Shown here: piece after piece, positions 15,545-23,714 of the stretch
Layout of the letters: the number at the start of each line of letters is the position of its first letter
Numbering within the stretch: position 1 is the first letter of the stretch
NCBI GenBank assembly: GCA_902802905.1
Contig: CADCNT010000004.1
Coordinates: forward strand, 77,073 to 122,342
DNA length: 45,270 nt
Direction of reading: 5' to 3'
Source: an uncultured Erysipelotrichaceae bacterium
GTDB lineage: Bacteria; Bacillota_I; Bacilli_A; RFN20; CAG-826
The notes under the pieces: model-generated
Seen by the model: only the letters and a program-made list of their open reading frames with translations
The model's database searches: none
What the model was told of the DNA's origin: nothing
Position numbers and translations under genes: made by a program

Positions 15545-16975
15545 TTACTCAAACCATTTCCAGTTTGGGTATTTTATTTGTTTCTTCCAACCACTATCGC
15601 TTAGCTTCCATTCCCAGTTAGGAGAACCGACTGTTCCTGGATAATTCATTCTTGCAGAATTATCTAACTTCAATAAATCTTGAAGTGGGAAGATAGTCAT
15701 TAATGATGGAATAGTGAAGATATATTTAACAATCTCATCAAAGAGTTTATTATCATCGACGACATTAAGTCGTTTTTTAATAAATTCTTTTTGTTCTTCG
15801 TTAAGATTCAAGAACCAACCATATAATGTTTCATTATCGTGGGTTCCTGGATAGACGATTTGTCTTTCTGTAGATAAGTTCTTCAAATCAAAGATAGTAA
15901 ATTCAGAGATAAACATACCTGGGAGATTGAATTGATCTCTTAATTCTAAGACTTCCGGTCGTAAATCCCCTAAATCCTCAGCGATTAAATTAATCTTAGG
16001 ATATTTCTCATACATCTTATTGAAGAAGTCATCACGTGGTCCAATTTTCCATTCACCGATTCTCGCGTCTTCTTTATCCGCTGGAATGACATAATAGGTA
16101 TCAAACGCTCTAAAGTGGTCAATACGTAATAAATCACATAGTTTAAATAGATAACCAATTCTATCGATTAACAAGGTGTAGTTATCTTGTTTCATTCTTT
16201 CAAAGTTATAAATCGGGGTACCCCATAATTGACCGACATCACTGAAGGCATCTGGTCCCACACCACCAACTTCAAATAATTTGTTATCTGGGCCAATGGA
16301 GAATTGGTCTCTATGAGTCCAACATTCCACTCCATCAAAGCCAACATAGAATGGCATATCGCTAATAATCTTGATACCTTTCTTTTTCGCGTAGCTTAAG
16401 ACACGTTTCCACTGCTTAAGAGCGATATATTGCATAAATATAACAAAGTTAATTTCATCTAAGTATCTAGTAGGTGGGCAGTGATGGGTGAAGTAATAGT
16501 CTCTATCTTCTTCTCTCCATTCATTCCACTGCTTGTTATCGTTATGCCACTTGAAGACTTCAAAAGTAGCATAAGTCATGACCCATTTATTTCTCACTTT
16601 AAATTTATGAAGAGTTTCTGGATGTTTCTTCATGAATTTCTTATATGCTTCGTAAATATATTTCTTTTTATATTCACCAACTTCTTGGAAATGAACGGAA
16701 GTAGTATTCTCTAAGAATGATGGCACTTTCTTAATTAATCCCATCTTTGTGAGATAGTCTAAAGAGATATAGCGATACTCTAAAGCATTAGAGCAAGTAG
16801 ACATATATGGAGAATATCCTGGCCCTAATGGGTTGAGTGGTAAAACCTGCCAATATTGATATTTGTTTTTGTGTAACCAATCAATAAAGTCATAGCAAAG
16901 ATCGCCAAAATCACCAATTCCGTGTCTTCCTGGAAGAGAGGATACAGAAAGGAGTACACCTAGTTGTTTATTCAT
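15545..16975 (-). CDS. malQ: 4-alpha-glucanotransferase (amylomaltase)
   Basis: GH77 cytoplasmic enzyme that moves glucan chains between maltodextrins and frees glucose. 476 aa, typical of the short bacterial form. The N-terminus has SSLPGRHGIGDFGD and YWQVLPLNPLGPGYSPY. The nucleophile Asp is in LLRIDHFRAFDTYY, the acid Glu in LIAEDLG, and the third Asp in YPGTHDNETLYGW. The ATG at 16975 follows GAAGG. It has its own promoter with an inverted repeat in the spacer. It supplies longer chains for GlgP and completes the maltodextrin pathway with the MalEFGK system. No terminator follows; it converges tail to tail with the TIR-GNAT gene. Confidence 0.96.
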   Translation of the reverse strand: MNKQLGVLLSVSSLPGRHGIGDFGDLCYDFIDWLHKNKYQYWQVLPLNPLGPGYSPYMSTCSNALEYRYISLDYLTKMGLIKKVPSFLENTTSVHFQEVGEYKKKYIYEAYKKFMKKHPETLHKFKVRNKWVMTYATFEVFKWHNDNKQWNEWREEDRDYYFTHHCPPTRYLDEINFVIFMQYIALKQWKRVLSYAKKKGIKIISDMPFYVGFDGVECWTHRDQFSIGPDNKLFEVGGVGPDAFSDVGQLWGTPIYNFERMKQDNYTLLIDRIGYLFKLCDLLRIDHFRAFDTYYVIPADKEDARIGEWKIGPRDDFFNKMYEKYPKINLIAEDLGDLRPEVLELRDQFNLPGMFISEFTIFDLKNLSTERQIVYPGTHDNETLYGWFLNLNEEQKEFIKKRLNVVDDNKLFDEIVKYIFTIPSLMTIFPLQDLLKLDNSARMNYPGTVGSPNWEWKLSDSGWKKQIKYPNWKWFE

Positions 16976-16997
16976 ACTAAAAACCTTCTATACAAAA

Positions 16998-17026
16998 ATA
17001 TTAATTCATTTATGAATTCTTATCAA
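16998..17026 (-). promoter_or_regulatory. malQ promoter with inverted repeat in the spacer
   Basis: TTGATA (17021-17026), 17 nt, TAATAT (16998-17003). The spacer and -10 contain the repeat AATTCAT-TT-ATGAATT (17003-17018), a possible operator. Confidence 0.6.
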
Positions 17027-17049
17027 TACTAAAAGGGACAAATTATTAC

Positions 17050-17080
17050 ATTATAAAAGAGTGGACCAAAGCCCACTCTT
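17050..17080 (-). terminator. Terminator of the starch-binding protein gene
   Basis: AAGAGTGG/CCACTCTT form an 8-bp stem (17057-17080), then TTTTATAAT on the minus strand. It lies 24 nt after the stop at 17104. Confidence 0.88.
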
Positions 17081-17103
17081 AGATTAGTTTAATAGACTTT
17101 AAA

Positions 17104-19320
17104 TTAGTCTTCTTTTTTCTTATATCTAATTACAAAGAACGCAAGTGCTGCGATAGCGGCAACTGTAACACCAATTGTAACGAATAAGACTGTGTTATTT
17201 TCACTTGTGAAGTTGAAGTTAATAATTGTTGGATTGTTTGTGCCTTTAATATCAACTCGACCCCAGATGAAGTCTTCAAATTGTGCTGTGCCATATTTTT
17301 CAATAATGTAATGGTATTTGGCAATAACTTGTTGACCAAGTGTACCTTTTTCATCTCCGCCATCATAAGTAATAGCTTCCACTGCAGCCTTGTCTTCATC
17401 ACTTAAAGCAAGATAAGCAGCTTTTTGATGAGCCCAAACGGTGGACAATGATTCTAAATCAGTTCCACCTTGAGAATTACAAGTTCCACCAACTTCGGTG
17501 ATGAAATATGTATAGAATGCAGTTAAACCAGCATTGACATATAACTTATTTCCCAATGCATCTTTTTGCCAGTAGATAGTATATGTTCCAGCTTTAGAGA
17601 ACTTAATGTGAGTATCTTCGTCTGCAACGAAAGAATAACTATCACCTAAACCAGCATGTCCGTGCTTAACACCGTTTTCATCATAGTATACAAATGAGAA
17701 TGTATCATTGACTGCTGCGGTAATTGTGGCTTCTGCTTTATTGTTTTCGCCAATATTTTGTGTGAGCATTTTTGTGGCGCCTTCAATTTCATAGTTTGAA
17801 CTACCATAAAGTGTGTAGAAGCCAACTTCCATATACTTGATATGAATTAACTTATTGGATTCAAGGATAGTACCATTTTCATATTCATCTGTACAATTGA
17901 AATCATTGTAGGCTTTTAATTGCACATAACCATCTCTAGCAAGAGTTGGAACACTATAAGGTTGTCCTTTAACAACTTCAAATTGTCCAATAGTGACTTC
18001 ACCTTGAGAATGAGAGCCATCATACATCTTAGCAGCTAATGTAACGAGAACTTTTTCTGCAGCTGGAGCAACAGAGAACTTAAGTTCAGAATTTTCCATA
18101 AATGCGTAGACATCGAATCCGTTTTCATAACTACTTAAGTCATTTGCAAAGACAAAATTGCCTTCTTCATCTTGCTCACCATAAGCTTTAGTGCCATCGA
18201 CGTTAAATGACCATTCTGGTTTGTCTTGAACACCAAAGGTACGAACTTTAATCTTTTCGCCTGCAGTTGCTTGATAACCATCAAGAATTGCAACGTTACC
18301 ACTAGAAAGAGAAGGATTGACTTCTGTCATCTTAGTGGAATTTTTAAATTTAAAGTTTGTTTTTGATCCAACAAGATAATAACCCGCAGAATCTGGTTCA
18401 TCAGCGTCAGATAACCATTGAACCTCATTATGACCAAAAGCATCTTCAGCAAGCAAAATTCTTAATGTGTCATTTGCAACACCACTTTGAGTAACATTAA
18501 CAGTTTGTTTGGTTCCGTCATTAATGATAATTGTTGCATCATTAGGAACTTCAATTGTTTTGTTGACAATTGCTTCTCCAGGCCATGCAGCATTCTTTCG
18601 AGTGTCTTCATATGCGTATAATTTTAATGTGCTATATTGAACTCTAGAGTCATCAATTGTATAGGTAATCTTTGGTAGCTCAATGATTTTGCCATAAACA
18701 GTTGTATTTGAAGTGATTTCTTCGACTTCGTGACCTGCAGTGCAAGCGGCATCATCAAACCAACCAGTAAAACCATCGCCATAATTCACTAAAGCAGGTT
18801 CATCAGGAAGGTGTCCATCTTCAATTGGTTCATCGCCACGTTTCACGCCATCAACATATACTGCAACAGTATGTACGACTACTGAAGGTTCAGTATAAGC
18901 TGCCCAAGAATTTGCTGCACCACCATAAACATGTAATTTTCCAGAATAATTATCATAAGTTTTATATCCTGAGATTACTTGGTCTTGAGCTTTCCATTCT
19001 CCTCCATCATAAAGTTGGAATTGCATAGCATCAACACCATTGTATCTTTCAGCGAAAGTACCTTTATAAATCTTCTTTCCTGGGTATGATGTTGTGTCAT
19101 CGACTTCGACCATATCAGATTGTAACCAAGTGTTTCCGTCACCAACGTTAACATTTAGCTTTAGGGTATAAGTGCTAAGCGTTGTTGGATCAATCGCACA
19201 ATAAACTGTACGGTCTGTGTATGCTTCCGCTCTAGCGGCTTTTTGTTGATGCGCACCAACGGCAGCACCCACGCCTAAAGTCATTGCTAAAGTCGCAGCA
19301 AAAATTAATCCTTTCTTCAT
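17104..19320 (-). CDS. Membrane-anchored surface protein with starch-binding-like modules
   Basis: 738 aa. The signal peptide has a probable cut near KAARAEA (about 30). An InlB/Listeria-Bacteroides-type repeat covers about 150-215 (GFTGWFDDAACTAGHEVEEI). A CBM25/26-like segment follows with LKLYAYEDTRKNAAWPGEAI. Several beta-rich modules come next, one with a KYMEVGFYTLYG motif. About residues 615-690 form a helical stalk containing GTCNS, LSDEDKAAV and KYHYIIEKYG, then a transmembrane helix and the tail RYKKKED. It is predicted to be held in the membrane by its C-terminus with starch-binding parts outside. It is transcribed alone, directly after the giant mal operon. Enzyme motifs are absent. 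Confidence 0.8.
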   Translation of the reverse strand: MKKGLIFAATLAMTLGVGAAVGAHQQKAARAEAYTDRTVYCAIDPTTLSTYTLKLNVNVGDGNTWLQSDMVEVDDTTSYPGKKIYKGTFAERYNGVDAMQFQLYDGGEWKAQDQVISGYKTYDNYSGKLHVYGGAANSWAAYTEPSVVVHTVAVYVDGVKRGDEPIEDGHLPDEPALVNYGDGFTGWFDDAACTAGHEVEEITSNTTVYGKIIELPKITYTIDDSRVQYSTLKLYAYEDTRKNAAWPGEAIVNKTIEVPNDATIIINDGTKQTVNVTQSGVANDTLRILLAEDAFGHNEVQWLSDADEPDSAGYYLVGSKTNFKFKNSTKMTEVNPSLSSGNVAILDGYQATAGEKIKVRTFGVQDKPEWSFNVDGTKAYGEQDEEGNFVFANDLSSYENGFDVYAFMENSELKFSVAPAAEKVLVTLAAKMYDGSHSQGEVTIGQFEVVKGQPYSVPTLARDGYVQLKAYNDFNCTDEYENGTILESNKLIHIKYMEVGFYTLYGSSNYEIEGATKMLTQNIGENNKAEATITAAVNDTFSFVYYDENGVKHGHAGLGDSYSFVADEDTHIKFSKAGTYTIYWQKDALGNKLYVNAGLTAFYTYFITEVGGTCNSQGGTDLESLSTVWAHQKAAYLALSDEDKAAVEAITYDGGDEKGTLGQQVIAKYHYIIEKYGTAQFEDFIWGRVDIKGTNNPTIINFNFTSENNTVLFVTIGVTVAAIAALAFFVIRYKKKED

Positions 19321-19344
19321 ATAAAAATCTCCTTTTTTGTTTTT

Positions 19345-19413
19345 ATTTCAAAAAACGATTAGTTGTATATATTTTACAACATTAATCAGCAGATACAAAT
19401 ATTTTGTATATAC
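19345..19413 (-). promoter_or_regulatory. Promoter region with two related inverted repeats
   Basis: A TTGTAT/16 nt/TAAAAT promoter is possible. GTTGTA-7 nt-TACAAC (19362-19380) overlaps the -10. A second symmetric site, ATACAAATATTTTGTAT (19393-19409), covers the -35. The two look like inverted versions of one operator. Confidence 0.4.
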
Positions 19414-19447
19414 AAAAAAAGACCTACCGTTTTATTTCGGGCAGGCC
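19413..19447 (-). terminator. Second of two tandem terminators after the mal operon
   Basis: CGGGCAGGCC (19438-19447) pairs with GACCTACCG (19421-19429) using one bulge and G-U pairs. Seven or more T follow on the minus strand. Confidence 0.75.
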
Positions 19448-19461
19448 TTATTAAATGCCTA

Positions 19462-19489
19462 TATGAAAAGCGGACCAATCGGCCCGCTT
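19462..19489 (-). terminator. First of two tandem terminators after the mal operon
   Basis: AAGCGGGCC and GGTCCGCTT form a 9-bp stem with one G-U pair and loop GATT (19468-19489), followed by TTTTCATAT. It lies 17 nt after the last stop. Confidence 0.82.
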
Positions 19490-19505
19490 AATAGTAGAGT
19501 TTAGA

Positions 19506-22500
19506 TTATTGAGGTACGTAGTTCCAGAATCCAACTTCATGGGTTGTTCCACTTCCACCGGAAATGTAGCAAGCATTGTTGGTTCCAAAATCCGCTAATG
19601 GGATGTCTTTAGTTTGTACACTACCAGAATTAAAGATGATGTAATCATATAATGCTGTATCTACGTTAATGCTATAGATTGCTTGATTTTGATCGTTTTG
19701 ACCAACATAAGTCATTTCTAATCCTGGCCATTCAGCAGGTTTATCTTTTGTTTCGTTATTCCAGACATAAGCCCTTAAACTATCCCAACTATAGTTATTA
19801 GTGAAATAGAATGTCTTAATGGTAGTAGGCTCTGGTCCTGGATTAACTGGGCTAATAACAATGTGGTTACCATATTCACTTTCAATATAGACATCAATGT
19901 TATAGGTTCCATTATCTTTAACTTTTAAGTTGCCACCAGCGGTTCCAGTCGCATAGTCACTGGTGTAGTCAGATTTAACACCTAACCATGGATCAGTAAC
20001 TGCATGATCTTCAGTATCGATATAGACTTTGATTTCTGTATCTTTCGCTAAAGCAATATTGCTAAGTGTATAGTGATTTGCGTTATTTGGATCCACTGTT
20101 AATAAGTAGTCGGAATCCATTTCCCAAACGCCACCAATACCTTCGACGTAGTAATCATATGTATAACTCACTGGAGGAATTGGTGCATCATCATGCCAGA
20201 TGTGAGTGTTATACATCTTCCAAACGCCATCGGTGTCTTCTTTCCACTTAATGTCGTCGACCATGATTTTGTAATATCCATATTCTTCATCAATGAAGCA
20301 ATCCATATCAAATGTTTGTTTGGTCTTGCCTTCTTGAGTGAGGAAGAGGATATAGTGAGTAATTGGACGGTCATGTGTCACGGTGACACTACCAGATTCT
20401 AAGTTACCTCTACAATCATTCCAGGCACCTAATGGATAGTTTCCATCATCATCCCAGAGATAAATTGAGAGCTCGCTAACTGGTTTATCCCATGTAGCAA
20501 ATACTGATTTATCAATAGTTAGTGTTGCCTTATAGGAAACAGGAGCGGTAGAGATAGTAACTGTGACTTCAACTGTCTTAATATCATCTTTAAAGACGAT
20601 CTTTGCTGTTCCGGCGGTATTACTTGCAGCAATTGTAAATTTATAATCATCTGTACCAGTACCACGTGTGACAACGATTAAGTCACTACCTTCGGTCACG
20701 TTATATGTTAAGTCGCCATACCAGTTATGGGCTTCAATTTCCACGGTGGTATTGATTTGCACTTTTGGAGTAGTGTTGCTGATTTCGAGTTCGTGTCTTC
20801 CGACATAAACGGAATACCAGCCTTCATAATTCTCATTAGTGTATTGAGCATAATAGATTGCGTATCTACCGTCTTTTCTGACGACAACATTTCTAGATTC
20901 ATCGACGTACATATCAGGATCATCACCTGAGAATGCTCCATCAAGTGTCTTATATTCACCAACTTGGTGAGTAATGCCATCTCTCCAACCATCTGGTTCT
21001 AAGTAATAGGAACTACCTCTAATCTTCCAAATATCGCCTTCTTTGAGGTTGACTATTGCGCGATATTCATAGAGTAAGTTATCGTGAGCCTCTTGCACCT
21101 TCTCAGTAAACATAAAGGCTTCTCTAGCTTGATCCCAGCTACCGGATTCAGAGGCTTCGGATGTACCACTACTATAGTCTCTATTACCGACGATATAGAA
21201 GTTATCATCGACAAATGGAATAAATGGTTTAACAACTGAGAATTCGATTTCATCAGTCTTACTTAAGATTGTAATTTTAACTTTGGCTTTACCTAAACCA
21301 ACTGCGGTGACTTTGCCTTGAGCATCAACGGTAACAACATCAGTGTCATCACTTTCAAATGTTGCGTATTCAAGAGGTACACCAGCTGGATTGGTGACAT
21401 AGCTAAGTTCAACTGATTCACCGATAATTAATTCAGTGTCATTTGCGCTTAATGTGACACTATCACATTCATATTTAACAACTAATTCTGCAGAAGCACT
21501 AACACCACTTCTTAATTCAGAAACGATGACTGTGGTTGTTCCAAGTCCAGTAGCAAACAATTTACCGTTATCATTAACAGTAGCGATATTTTCGTTAGCG
21601 ACTTCATATTTGAATTGAGGAATAGAAGCTTCTGTATACCCTGCTGTATCGGTTGTGTATGCAAATGTAATGTCTCTATTTGTAAAGCCAAGTCTATTAG
21701 ATAAGGTAATACTTTCTACTTGGATAGAAGCAACCTTAACTTCAAAGACAGTAACTTCGATTTCATCAGATTTAACTTCGTGAATTGTGCCTTCATGGGC
21801 AATCGCATAGATTTTAGCACTTCCAGTACCTAAACCAATCGCGTGAACTGCGCCAGTATCTTCAACGACTGATAAAACAGATTCATCTGTTGATTTATAA
21901 GTTAATCTTTGGTCGGTGACCGGTTCACCAGTGGCACTCACTGGGTGAGCCACAAAGTTAAATGAATGACCAATTTCAACTTTTTCTTGGTATTCATCAA
22001 AAACTATTTGATCTGCGTAAACTGAGCGGTCATCAATATCGACATTGATAGAAGCAATGTTGTTAATGTAATTGCTGCTAGCGGATACTTTGACTCTACC
22101 AGTTTCACCTTTAGTGGTTAATAAACCGGTTTGATCAATACTAGCTAAAGACTCATTATCAATAGACCAAGTAACACCTTTTTGAGTGGTGTCTTCTGGA
22201 TGATATTCGATATCTAATTGATAAGAATGATTCCAATCAGCATCAAATGATGATGGAGTAATAATAAAGTATTCAAGAGGTACTTCCACTGTTACCTCTA
22301 AAGTAACAGGGGTAAAGGAAGCTTCTTCGTTATAAACAGTGATTGTGGTACTACCAGCATCAACAGCGGTTACGACACCATCTTCAACAGTGGCAACACT
22401 TTCATCTGCACTACTCCAAGATAAGGAACTCTTAAGAGCTTTTTGTGGTTGAATTGAATAATCATAAGTATGTGTATCGCCGCGGTTAAGAGTGATACTT

Positions 22501-22676
22501 TCTTGTCCACTAGCAAAACTAATTTCAGTGACAGGAACACTATATTCAGTCCAAGGAGTGTCGATGTCTAAATCATCATCACTATAGTTAAGAGGAACCG
22601 CACTTGTTCCACCACAAGCAGTAAGAGTTAATCCTAATCCTGCTGCTATTAGAGCTAATAAATATTTTTTCTTCAT
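19506..22676 (-). CDS. Large lipoprotein with Big_2 repeats and starch-binding-like modules
   Basis: 1056 aa. The lipobox LTACGG (Cys near 21) marks an outer-face lipoprotein. Five Big_2-type Ig domains fill about 45-475, each ending in a pattern like TVEDGVVTAVDAGSTTITV or TVDAQGKVTAVGLGKAKV. A SusE-like or CBM-like segment follows (FYIVGNRDYSSG through AIYYAQYTNENYEGWYSVYVG). The last 200 residues hold two more: TYDYYVEGIGGVWEMDSDY, and a CBM25/26-like end with LRAYVWNNETKDKPAEWPG. No catalytic motif is seen. It is the last gene of the mal operon and probably presents starch away from the membrane on an Ig stalk. Confidence 0.82.
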   Translation of the reverse strand: MKKKYLLALIAAGLGLTLTACGGTSAVPLNYSDDDLDIDTPWTEYSVPVTEISFASGQESITLNRGDTHTYDYSIQPQKALKSSLSWSSADESVATVEDGVVTAVDAGSTTITVYNEEASFTPVTLEVTVEVPLEYFIITPSSFDADWNHSYQLDIEYHPEDTTQKGVTWSIDNESLASIDQTGLLTTKGETGRVKVSASSNYINNIASINVDIDDRSVYADQIVFDEYQEKVEIGHSFNFVAHPVSATGEPVTDQRLTYKSTDESVLSVVEDTGAVHAIGLGTGSAKIYAIAHEGTIHEVKSDEIEVTVFEVKVASIQVESITLSNRLGFTNRDITFAYTTDTAGYTEASIPQFKYEVANENIATVNDNGKLFATGLGTTTVIVSELRSGVSASAELVVKYECDSVTLSANDTELIIGESVELSYVTNPAGVPLEYATFESDDTDVVTVDAQGKVTAVGLGKAKVKITILSKTDEIEFSVVKPFIPFVDDNFYIVGNRDYSSGTSEASESGSWDQAREAFMFTEKVQEAHDNLLYEYRAIVNLKEGDIWKIRGSSYYLEPDGWRDGITHQVGEYKTLDGAFSGDDPDMYVDESRNVVVRKDGRYAIYYAQYTNENYEGWYSVYVGRHELEISNTTPKVQINTTVEIEAHNWYGDLTYNVTEGSDLIVVTRGTGTDDYKFTIAASNTAGTAKIVFKDDIKTVEVTVTISTAPVSYKATLTIDKSVFATWDKPVSELSIYLWDDDGNYPLGAWNDCRGNLESGSVTVTHDRPITHYILFLTQEGKTKQTFDMDCFIDEEYGYYKIMVDDIKWKEDTDGVWKMYNTHIWHDDAPIPPVSYTYDYYVEGIGGVWEMDSDYLLTVDPNNANHYTLSNIALAKDTEIKVYIDTEDHAVTDPWLGVKSDYTSDYATGTAGGNLKVKDNGTYNIDVYIESEYGNHIVISPVNPGPEPTTIKTFYFTNNYSWDSLRAYVWNNETKDKPAEWPGLEMTYVGQNDQNQAIYSINVDTALYDYIIFNSGSVQTKDIPLADFGTNNACYISGGSGTTHEVGFWNYVPQ

Positions 22677-22689
22677 ATTTATCTACCTC

Positions 22690-23700
22690 CTATGCATTTA
22701 ACACTGGGACATCCATCCATTGTCCATAAAGGATAACGGTGTAGCTGGCCATTGGTAAGTCAGCGACTGTGTCTTTATTTAAGTCCCATAAGTTTTCTTT
22801 TGTATCAATAATTGGGTGAGTAGACCAACCAACAAAGTATGGGAAAGCAGGATCTAACGCCATCGCGTCACTAACGGCAGGAATTAAGGAATTGCCATCA
22901 TCATCTTTAGCTTCGATTAATGGTCGATCATAATACCAATCAAACGAACTTAAAAGTTTTGTTCCTGTTTTATCACTAGGATCAACATTGTTGTAATCAA
23001 TGTAGAAGTAGATTGTGTAATCTTTATCACCTTGTTCTTGGGCATCAACCACTGTGACATGACATTTAGCGGTGCTATCGCCAGCAGTGACGACGATATC
23101 AGCGTTTCCAGCAGCTAAACCTTTAACTGTACAGCCGTTATCAATAGAGGAAACAAGTTCAAGAACACTAGTGTTACTGACTGAGAAAGCCATTTCAGCA
23201 GCAGGAGAAGCAGAAGCAGTAATAGAGAAAGTACTACCAACTTCTAAAGTTCTTGAAGTTGCGGATAAAGCAATTTTGATTGAACCTTCTTGTGGATCAG
23301 GATCTGGATCGACAGGGGTTTCATTTTCTGGAACATAAACCTTACAAGATGCTTGTTCATATCCGGCTCTAAAAGTGATAAATGCGGTGCCACTACCAAC
23401 CACTTCGACTAAACAATTCTCGCCGTCTTCAGTGATTTTAGCGACACTTGGTTTAGATGATTTCCAAAGTTTTGTAATATCTTCAACTACTTGGTCATCC
23501 TTATAGTGAATGGTTGCGGATAAAGTGAAGGAATCACCAATCTCACATTCTTCATATTCAGATGATAACTCAACGGAAGTGACATATTTGTCATTATTAT
23601 GACTTGGATTAATATCCGGCATAGCGTTATGACTACATGAAGTTAAACCAAAAGTCAACATTGTTAAGGAAGTAAGTAAAAATCTAATATTGTTTTTCAT
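22690..23700 (-). CDS. Lipoprotein with two Big_2 domains and an InlB-type repeat
   Basis: 336 aa. The signal peptide ends at lipobox LTSCSHN. Two Big_2 domains follow: about 40-125 (SVELSSEYEECEIGDSFTLS) and about 145-220 (IALSATSRTLEVGSTFSIT), joined by a PVDPDPDPQEG linker. The C-terminal domain resembles an InlB B-repeat and contains FPYFVGWSTHPI and a final VILYGQWMD. It has no enzyme motif and is likely a surface adhesin or scaffold. It lies 14 nt after the pullulanase and 13 nt before the Big_2 lipoprotein gene, so it is in the same operon. Confidence 0.78.
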   Translation of the reverse strand: MKNNIRFLLTSLTMLTFGLTSCSHNAMPDINPSHNNDKYVTSVELSSEYEECEIGDSFTLSATIHYKDDQVVEDITKLWKSSKPSVAKITEDGENCLVEVVGSGTAFITFRAGYEQASCKVYVPENETPVDPDPDPQEGSIKIALSATSRTLEVGSTFSITASASPAAEMAFSVSNTSVLELVSSIDNGCTVKGLAAGNADIVVTAGDSTAKCHVTVVDAQEQGDKDYTIYFYIDYNNVDPSDKTGTKLLSSFDWYYDRPLIEAKDDDGNSLIPAVSDAMALDPAFPYFVGWSTHPIIDTKENLWDLNKDTVADLPMASYTVILYGQWMDVPVLNA

Positions 23701-23714
23701 TGTTCTGTCCTCCC

